A DNA stretch of 64,000 nucleotides from Gerris lacustris (Eukaryota; Arthropoda; Insecta; Hemiptera; Gerridae). The stretch spans positions 17,523,394 to 17,587,393 of the forward strand of contig OX578280.1 of the NCBI GenBank assembly GCA_951217055.1. The letters are read 5' to 3'. Each line of letters begins with the position of its first letter. Within the stretch, counting starts at the first letter, position 1. The position numbers were made by a program, and so were the translations under genes. Shown here one piece after another: positions 57,241-64,000 of the stretch. Under the pieces are notes generated by a model, which was not told the origin of the DNA, ran no database searches, and worked only from the letters and a program-made list of their open reading frames with translations.

Positions 57241-57770
57241 ATACATAATTTTTATTTATTTTATTTAATTATGTGAATTTTGGCGGTATTCTGACAGATG
57301 TAAACAAACTTTGACGTTTAACAAAAGTATTGCACTAATTAATAATTATGTTCGCTTATTACATATAAACTAATTAATGAAATTCCATCTTTTTTTTTAC
57401 ATTTGTTCCTTATTTTGCATCGGTTCCAACGATATGCTATAAGTCAAAAACGTATTTATAATTTCGGTATTATTAACAGTTAAAGTTTCAAAATTAAAAA
57501 ATCGCGATCACTTCAAAATGTTGGCAAATATCCAAATTAAATTTGGTGGATTTGTTTTTAATACTGAGAGGTACATTCGTGCCAAATTTCAAGTCGATCA
57601 GACCACTTTTCGGAAGGACTGATTTTCCTGCCTAATTTCAACTGTCTAGATTTATAAATACCCTGGGCGGTACGATAATAACACACATACATACATACTC
57701 ACAAACAGACGTCATGCTCAAAAAACACCCAAAACGAATAATTCAGTGGATATCTCGAAAATAAAAATTA
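57241..57770. other. Intergenic with a dispersed-repeat-like segment 57530-57740
   Basis: GTGCCAAATTTCAAGTCGAT, TTATAAATACCCTG and CACACATACATACATACTCA are phrases typical of dispersed arthropod repeats. There is no second copy in the window. Confidence 0.45.
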
Positions 57771-57911
57771 CGCACGAGCCGCAGGTGAGGGCGGAAAGGT
57801 TTCTCGAGTGAAGCAAAGACACTTTAAGCTCGAGTTGCACATTAAATTTTTCCTAAAGTTAGTTTTTAATCTGTAAATAAAATATAAAATAATAGAGTGT
57901 TCATCGACATG

Positions 57912-58051
57912 TAATAGTACATTACGCGTCGAGTGCGGAAAGTAGCATTTTGCATGCGAGTGTGGAGTTTGCACCCGAGCAACAGCGAGGGTAGTAAAAC
58001 CACACGAGCAATGCAAAATGCCGTTTTCAAACGAGTTGCGTACCGTACATC
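57912..58051 (-). mobile_element. Module P, copy F
   Basis: Minus-strand P, complete: AATAGTACATTACGCGTCGA ... GCATTTTGCATGCGAGTGTG ... CCACACGAGCAATGCAAAAT ... ACGAGTTGCGTACCGTAC. Confidence 0.85.
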
Positions 58052-58483
58052 ATCTACGATTGTTAGATTTAAATAATAAATACAGAAAACAAAATAAACT
58101 TGCTGTATGTAAGTTCGTATCTCTCTCTTGATAAAGATGGCATTAATTCTTGAGTTGTATTTTTTGCCGAATTAATTTTTTCTGGAGGAGTATTATTCTC
58201 CACATTTTCGTCAAAGTCACTTGATTCACTCATTGTTTTTTACTAAAAACTCGATATAAACAGTTACATTAATAAAAGAACAGCAAATTAGTTTTATTAA
58301 ATGTAAACAAACTAGCTAATCGTGCGTAAAGCTGAAGAATCCCTCTTCTTTACCGCCCTAGTGTGGTAGGAATTCTTCAGGACTATGAGACGCGCATGCG
58401 CAATGAATACAAGTATGTAAAGAATCACTTTCTACACATATAAACAGAGATACAATGTTTATATTTCGTATCAATCGTAGATA
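58052..58483 (-). mobile_element. Module E, copy F (best preserved)
   Basis: Minus-strand E with both terminal 12-mers nearly intact (CATCTACGATTG at 58052, CAATCGTAGATA at 58483) and an open reading frame (58069-58233). Its insertion within repeat R shows it moved after R was already dispersed. Confidence 0.85.
58069..58233 (-). CDS. 54-residue frame of module E: Crypton-like N-terminus, catalytic domain missing
   Basis: ATG at 58233, in the context AAAAACAATG conserved in all E copies, preceded by TTTATATCGAGTTTTTAGT. Residues 1-18 are acidic/polar (MSESSDFDENVENNTPPE). Residues 27-45 read TTQELMPSLSRERYELTYS, the part that resembles the start of the N-terminal SAM-like domain in Crypton-type tyrosine recombinases. 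Thereafter the frame runs into T-rich DNA (KFILFSVFII) and stops. A full recombinase is several hundred residues, so this could at most be a small DNA-binding or inert peptide. It is the most intact of the five E copies with a visible frame. Whether it is translated is unknown. Confidence 0.4.
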   Translation of the reverse strand: MSESSDFDENVENNTPPEKINSAKNTTQELMPSLSRERYELTYSKFILFSVFII

Positions 58484-58915
58484 AAAGGTTTAACAATATC
58501 AACATCAACTAAACCAGCTGTTCTGTTTATAGCCAGTGTTGCCTTTTTTTTCCTGATTCAGCAAACCTGACCTAGCGCTGTTATTATTTTTCATCATAAA
58601 ACTTACTCATCAGATTTGATTCTTTTTTTAGATTGTCTATATTTACTTTTTTATATTTTAACATTTTTATATTTAATAAATAGTGTTTAAATCACGTAGT
58701 TAGTTAAATAATAATCATTAGTTGTCATTGTTATTATTATTATAATTTGGATTATTTAATCTTTGTTTAGATTTAAGTTTTTTATGTTCGTAAGTTGGAA
58801 CACTGGGGTGCGGTAAAGTAAAATGAGTGCGGTAAAGTAGTAAGTGCAGGAATCTGCTGTTTTGCGTACTATTTTGAGTGCGATAACCACTTTATCGGTC
58901 AACTGAAGGAAAAAT

Positions 58916-59590
58916 AATAAATGACTACCAAAAAAATATATGAAAAAAGTTAAATCGTCATAAATATGTGGATTTAAGTATGTTATGTGATTATGTTTAA
59001 ATATAAGTATTTAAAAGTAAAGATATTTAAGTCATCACCTTGAAAGTGTCCATGTTAGTGTAAGGTCTTTTGGTCTTGTCACACAACTTGTTTTAATATT
59101 TCGTATTAACAAAATTCAGGATTAAATAAATGGGGGTACTTAAGGATTAAAGACAACTTGATTTTTTAGAAAGTATAGTGGTTCAGTTGATCACAGATAT
59201 GTTTTTATTTAAGAATATAAAATGTTTATTAATTTTTTAGAGATTATTGAATTTTATTTTTGAAAGTGTAATACAAGGTACAGAATTGATTGAAACATTT
59301 AAAACAAATCGTTCCGAGTTCGATTGACGATGAGATCTAGATACTGTTCAACTGATTTCAATTCCGTAATATCTCATTTAATTGATTTTTTAAAAAACAT
59401 AATTAAAAAGCATTCAACAGGAAATGAAAAAATAGAAACATACATGTATATGTTCTATTTATGTATGTTTTCTACTTTTCAAAAAAGTCAATTTTATTTT
59501 TATCAATATCTCGGAAATGAGATTTTTCCCGGTAAAACGACTTTTATATTCGTATTTAAAATGACTACATTTTAGAATTTCATCATTAAT
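58916..59590. other. AT-rich intergenic stretch
   Basis: No gene. 59500-59590 resembles repeat S (ATCTCGGAAATGAGATTTTT...CTACATTTTAGAATTTCATC). Confidence 0.5.
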
Positions 59591-59591
59591 A

Positions 59592-59907
59592 GATGTAACG
59601 GGTTTACTGCGTCGCTTCATCAGCTGTATAAGCCCATGGAGGGCTTAAGCCTGCCAAAGAGCTTATACAATTATGTTTTTCATGGATGTAACGGGGTTAC
59701 TGTGTCACTTCATCAGCTGTATAAACCCATGGAGGGCTTAAGCCTGCCAAAGAGGCTATACAATTATGTTTGTAATGGATGTAACAGGGTTACTGTGTCA
59801 CTTCATCAGCTGTATAAACCCATGGAGGGCTTAATCCTGCCAAAGAGGCTATACAATTATGTTTGTAATGGATGTAACGGGGTTACTGTGTCGCTTCATC
59901 AGCTGTA
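59592..59907. repeat. 93-bp tandem repeat, about 3.4 copies
   Basis: GATGTAACGGGGTTACTGTG recurs at 59594, 59684, 59777 and 59870. The last two spacings are exactly 93 bp, so the frame stays open and encodes a 31-residue repeat (MEGLSLPKSLYNYVFHGCN...). There is no start context or flanking coding sequence, so I treat the frame as incidental. Confidence 0.93.
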
Positions 59908-60937
59908 AACCTGTGCTTCATAAACCTTATAATTAACAAAACCTTATATACTTAATGTTAAAATCGATACATTAAAAAGTGAACCTTACATTTAAAGTTA
60001 AATCGTGTGATTAATTTTATTAGGATATTGATGATTGATGACGAATACTTTTGTTTTATGGTTAAAAAGCGAATCATTTATAGTAAAGTTACTTTTATTG
60101 TGAAGATACGTATTTCTTTATTTGCACAATTATTGTTAAAAACTTTAGGCCTGAAATGACCATTAAATAATTTAGTAGAATTCCTTTAATTTTGGTTTTC
60201 TATTTACATAAATCAAAGGTAAAAGTAGAAACTATTAGAAAGTTTCGATTAGAATCAATTGTATAGTCGAGTCTCTACGATCGAGTAGTAAAAACGCGAT
60301 GAATATCAAATTAATTGGCAAAAGGTCAAATTAAAAGAAGTATGAATTTTGTTTAGTTTAGGTTTTTTATGATTGAAATATTCCACCTAGGCACTGGAGG
60401 AACCAAGTATTAAAAGAGATATCAAGTTGAAATTATATGGCTGTAAGGAATATTTTAATGACAGAATTGTATGTGCTTAAAGGTGAAATAGAAATTCAAG
60501 GTTTTATGATTTTCCAGTATTTAATTTGGTTTTGTTATAATTTGGTCTACTGTAAGAGCTTTCATATACATAATTTGTGCGTCATTATTTATATGTTTAG
60601 GGTTCCCTTTTATAAAAATGACACAAAAATGAAAAAAATGAAAAAAAAAACACTGATTAAAAGAGTTAAATCTTTTATCTTTTCTTTTAATAAACTAGGG
60701 GGATCTGCCTCCTACTCGCTTGCTCGCTTAACACAATAAAACTAACTTGACGTCTCCGTTCCCAGTTGATTTGTTAATAAAAAGATGGGGTGGGGCACGA
60801 AAAACGGAATTTAAAGACACGTTGCGCGCTTAGATGAAATGGTACAAAAACCAAACCAAACACATATTTGTACTCAGGTCGTCTTCCACTTTCACTTAAC
60901 ATTAACACTCTACATGAATTGGGCATTGAATCCATTA
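59908..60937. other. Intergenic AT-rich stretch
   Basis: The 100-codon plus frame at 60437-60739 is unrecognised and low-complexity. Nothing else is supported. Confidence 0.5.
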
Positions 60938-62166
60938 TAGAGATGATTAGTAATGACGTCACAAGATGGCGTAAGCTTTCGATATGTATTCGATTCGGTT
61001 TGTTTAGGTTCCTTTACCTTATCACCTGTTATCAATCCCATGTAATATGAATGGGAGAATTTTCTCAACTTTTTAAATAATTAATTATTAAATTATTATT
61101 AATTTATAAGACTTTTCAACCTTTGAACGTTATTATACTAAGTTTATTTTAAGAATATAAGATAAGAAAACATTAAAAATTGCCGTTCTAGTGGTTTAAA
61201 AAAGTATTATTGTGAGTGTGTTTTATTGTGGTGATACCGTCCGGGTCCGTTCTTATTTATTGTTTATTTTTTAAATCGTTTTTCTATTTTAGTTTGTATA
61301 TTATGTCTTCCACCTTCTCGAGCGTTATGAAAATTTCATCTATACTTCATTTTTTTCGGAGGACAAAGCTATTCTTCGTAAAAGTATGTCAGAGTACTTA
61401 AGTAATATTAAATTAATGTATTAAATTAGTTTTTTAATCAAAATTTTAAACAAGTATACATGCGAGACACTCATATCTTATATTATTATACTCGTTAATA
61501 TAGATAACAAAAAATACACAAATAATAATAGTAATAACAGTCTGCTCATTGTCTTGTCATCAACGTCTTTTTCCTATGATGGTCAGTGATCTATTAATCT
61601 ATTGTATAGTATATAATTATGTTCCAACATCGGTTAAATATAATGCACATTGTAAGTAACCAGGAACAAACTATTATTAGCAAATAATCTTTTATTACCT
61701 AGCAGATTAAGTATCACTATCTTTCTACAAGTCCTGTATCCTGAGTATACTTCATTGAGTTTCAAAACTTGAGAAAAATTTATTTTCGGACACACAATAT
61801 GAACACGAACACACCCTGTGAATTTTTATGGCAACAGGAAATACAAAAAATCAAGTATAAAGATTATTAACTCAAATAGCTTTTTCGATGTTATGACCCT
61901 TCACACAAATACTCATTTTAAATAACTGAAACGAAAGTTTTTAATGTTTTCTTTGTTACACTCGTTAAAAAAGACTTGGTACAACAATGTTCAAAGGGTG
62001 AAAACTCTTATAAATCAATAATAATTTAATAATTAATTATTTAAAAAGTTGAGAAAATTCTCCCATTCATTTTACATGGGTTTGATAAGAGGTGATAAGA
62101 AAAAGGAACCTAACAAACTGAGTTAAATTTTCGAAAGCTTTTGTGACGTCACACTAATCATCTCTA
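60938..62166. mobile_element. 1.2-kb element with TIRs of about 225 bp
   Basis: TAGAGATGATTAGT..TGACGTCACAA at the left is matched in inverted form by the right end (..TTGTGACGTCACACTAATCA TCTCTA). The pairing continues through AGGTTCCTTT..CTTATCACCT, CATGTAA.ATGAATGGGAGA, ATTTTCTCAACTTTTTAAAT and AACCTTTGAACGTT, to about 61165 on the left and 61960 on the right. A TA at each boundary allows a Tc1/mariner-type duplication, but this is not certain. A short frame (61303-61401) inside is not recognisable. Confidence 0.8.
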
Positions 62167-62321
62167 CAGCCAACTTTTACACCTACCTCTGAAGATGGTT
62201 GCCATGGTGCGCTCCTATTGGCGTCAAATAGAACTAAAACGTGAAAACCCAGCTACCTTCTGTTACCTTTTAGCTTCCTAGCACAATATTTAAATACTTA
62301 GGCGCTTCTATTGGCGAAATA

Positions 62322-63092
62322 CGAGGACTGTTCGGAAAGTAACCTCCGATTGGCCACTGTGCGGGAAGTAGTGAAAGTAGAGGCACCATTGTTGCACTGA
62401 CTTACACGGTAGGACAGTCTGCATCAAGCCCCGGTAAATTAAATGTCGTACGAGCACTAGTTTGGTTTTTATAGCATCTTGAAATGTGCGCTCCAAAAAA
62501 ACTTCCGTCCAAATGCAAAGTGCGAGTTTTTTGGTGCTCGGTAAAACTTATTGGCACCCATCAAGCACAGAACTTCCGGTAACCTAACCTCTCTGTCACT
62601 ACCTCGTATAACACAGTCCTAGAAATCTGTGGAAATTCATTAGACAGCTACGAAATTGTGAAATTTTTCACTAACTTTTCCATCAATTTTCTGAACGAGT
62701 TCATCTGTGTAACTAATAATGGCGTACCACTTCTCTCTTCATCATGAATATTTTTTGTCCACTTTTAAACAAACAAACCCATTCACGTAAAACTCCTTCA
62801 ATTACAACACTTGGTCCATACACGTCACGAAGTTCTCCATGAATACCTGCTGCCGAATATTTTTTGCCGTAAAAAAACCTTGCAGCTCGCACTTCGCATT
62901 TGGACGGAAGTTTTTTTGGAGTACACATTTTAAGATGCTATAAAAACCAAACTAGTGCTCGTGCGACATTCATTTGCGACCGCGGCTTGAGACAGGACCG
63001 TCCTACCGTATACGTCAGTGCAACAATGCGTCGCAAGTTCCACTACTTCTCGCACAGTGGCCAATCGGAGGTTACTTTCCGAACTGCCATCG
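62322..63092 (-). mobile_element. Mariner-type transposon with 205-bp TIRs, internally deleted, TA-flanked
   Basis: Ends CGAGGACTGTTCGGAAAGTA and (inverted) CGATGGCAGTTCGGAAAGTA, with TA on each side (62320-62321, 63093-63094). Similarity between the ends extends about 205 bp and includes ATGTG(C/T)(G/A)CTCCAAAAAAACT, i.e. the transposase start codon in both arms. At 771 bp the catalytic domain is absent. Confidence 0.9.
62540..62928 (-). pseudogene. Mariner transposase N-terminal fragment (HTH region)
   Basis: ATG at 62928 within the right TIR. Residues 7-55 carry the mariner HTH_48-type domain: LPSKCEVRAARFFYGKKYS, then AAGIHGELRDVYGPSVVIEG, then VLREWVCLFKSG. After a frameshift near HDEERSG, three further pieces are readable in other phases (DELVQKIDGKVSEKFHNF; EFPQISRTVLYEVVTERLGY; WVPISFTEHQK), representing the second helix-turn-helix and linker. 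Stops and frame changes break it, and there is no DDD catalytic triad. It is a non-functional relic. Confidence 0.85.
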
Positions 63093-63094
63093 TA

Positions 63095-63640
63095 TATTAC
63101 CAATAAGTGAAAATAAAGTTAAAACCGAGCAACCTCCTGTTAAATCCTAACTCTAGTAGTATATTTAAAAGTGTCTCATTTTTCATGTATATTTATCATA
63201 TCTGAATTTTTTTCCTCCAGCCCAAATACATATTCATGTTACAATGTCAACCTCTTTGATTTTTTAGGCTTTCCATTATATTTTTTTCTCTGTTTGAGTT
63301 ATTACTATTACACATAACATAACTGAAAAATTGCCAATTTTTATTTTGGGTCAGGTGCATTATCGACTGACAAGCTCAATAAAATTAAAAGGGTAATAGA
63401 TTTTGCCTACATAAAATAAAAACCAATAATCTATACAAATGCCCAATTAAATCTGTATAAACTCCAACCCCTGATACCTACTTATTTGGAATCTTTGGCA
63501 AGGAGTATCCTCAAGATACTAACACCTACTAAAATGGGCATTTCAAGATGGAGGAGGAAGAATTTTTAGGCATTTATCGAAAAGCTCATATTATAAAAGT
63601 ATAAGATTTAGCAGAAATATCTCTTTACACATGTAAGATT
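63095..63640. other. AT-rich intergenic stretch
   Basis: Nothing recognised. Confidence 0.5.
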
Positions 63641-63835
63641 AAATTACGATTTCACGATTTTCAAGACGCTCGCTTCAATGAAAAAAAAAAAAAATCTTTC
63701 AATTTTGTCTCTTTTCTAACTCCATCATGTATAAATACATAGCATCGAACACTTATCAGCGTGAATTTATATTTAATAAAAATCGCAAGGAACTTCGTTC
63801 CTAACGTGTGTCCCGCGACACCGCACGTATTTTTT
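63640..63835 (-). repeat. Dispersed repeat T, copy 2
   Basis: Inverted relative of 36185-36450: CAAGACGCTCGCTTCAATG, a TATATTTAAT segment, AAGGAACTTCGTTCCTAACG and GTGTCCCGCGACACCGCACG. Confidence 0.65.
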
Positions 63836-64000
63836 TATTTATGAGTAATGTATAAGTTCCACTAAAAATCAGTCGAATATTTTCATTATACGTAGATATT
63901 ACTTAATAAGCTATTAATAAATTCTATATAAGTAAATAAATCGAAGAAAAATATGTGTGAGACTCTCACGCATTAGAAGTTAAACTTCTAGAAACAGAAT

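Larger units (their letters stand above)
57775..58915 (+). repeat. Dispersed repeat R, copy 2, split by an E-P unit
   Basis: 57775-57908 and 58484-58915 together match the uninterrupted R copy at 41505-41880 (GCAAAGACACTTTAAGCTCG; CCAGCTGTTCTGTTTATAGC; AACACTGGGGTGCGG; GGTCAACTGAAGGA). The intervening 57912-58483 is a minus-strand E-P unit, so this is a dated nested insertion. Confidence 0.8.

Noticed and set aside
59636..59908. 90-codon frame with a 31-residue repeat
   Set aside because: 93-bp tandem repeat keeps the frame open. There is no conservation outside the array.

Overview
Eukaryotic, very AT-rich, repeat-dominated DNA, most likely from an arthropod. The pointers are insect/crustacean-type mariner, pogo and hAT elements, many degenerate tRNA-derived SINE heads, long AT microsatellites and poly-C/poly-G runs, and one candidate exon with a homeobox-type repressor motif. 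The species cannot be fixed from the sequence (a copepod or hemipteran would fit). There is a 200-N scaffold gap at 27884-28083. No operon, intact long gene or functional tRNA/rRNA is visible. Nearly all of the short open frames are noise or translations of tandem repeats. Layout. 1-830: a 111-bp tandem repeat broken by a perfect-looking MITE. 830-9400: AT-rich filler with a TIR element (4443-4918), SINE copies (5818-6366, 8110-8250) and a strong hairpin (8913-9010). 9400-10060: a low-repeat stretch rich in TAAT cores. 10753-20366: a foldback MITE, two copies of a phone-home 'AGGG..GTAG' repeat family, and five or more SINE heads. 20465-23930 and 34225-34578: MITEs whose ends read roughly GGGCACTTTTTTACTTTAGC, with related families at 23082-23915, 52910-54120 and 56995-57240. 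24024-24412: a pogo/Tigger remnant. 24580-24807 (minus): the best host-gene candidate, a first coding exon with a TPHSISDIL motif and a PLNLT motif; its in-frame stop lies 5 nt before a consensus splice donor. 29605-29815: a DDE transposase tail. hAT-type elements with 8-bp target duplications: 30388-31566, 36657-37245, 45430-46624 and 48654-51574; the last two carry minisatellites. 38114-43040, 52808-52910, 54122-55105 and 57912-58483: copies of an unusual two-module family. 60938-62166: a long-TIR element. 62322-63092: a mariner relic with 205-bp TIRs. The most interesting system is this two-module family. Module E (about 440 bp) is bounded by TATCTACGATTG inverted repeats, and holds a leader, a start codon and a short reading frame that resembles the N-terminus of Crypton-type tyrosine recombinases. 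Module P (about 138 bp) is an imperfect palindrome. The modules occur as E-P monomers, E-P-E-P and E-P-E tandem runs, a solo P, and one E-P split by a 2.4-kb TIR element that carries eleven copies of GTAACACTCTTGT. One E-P unit is itself inserted in a repeat that exists elsewhere without it. The rest of the window is single-copy-looking AT-rich DNA in which I see no gene.
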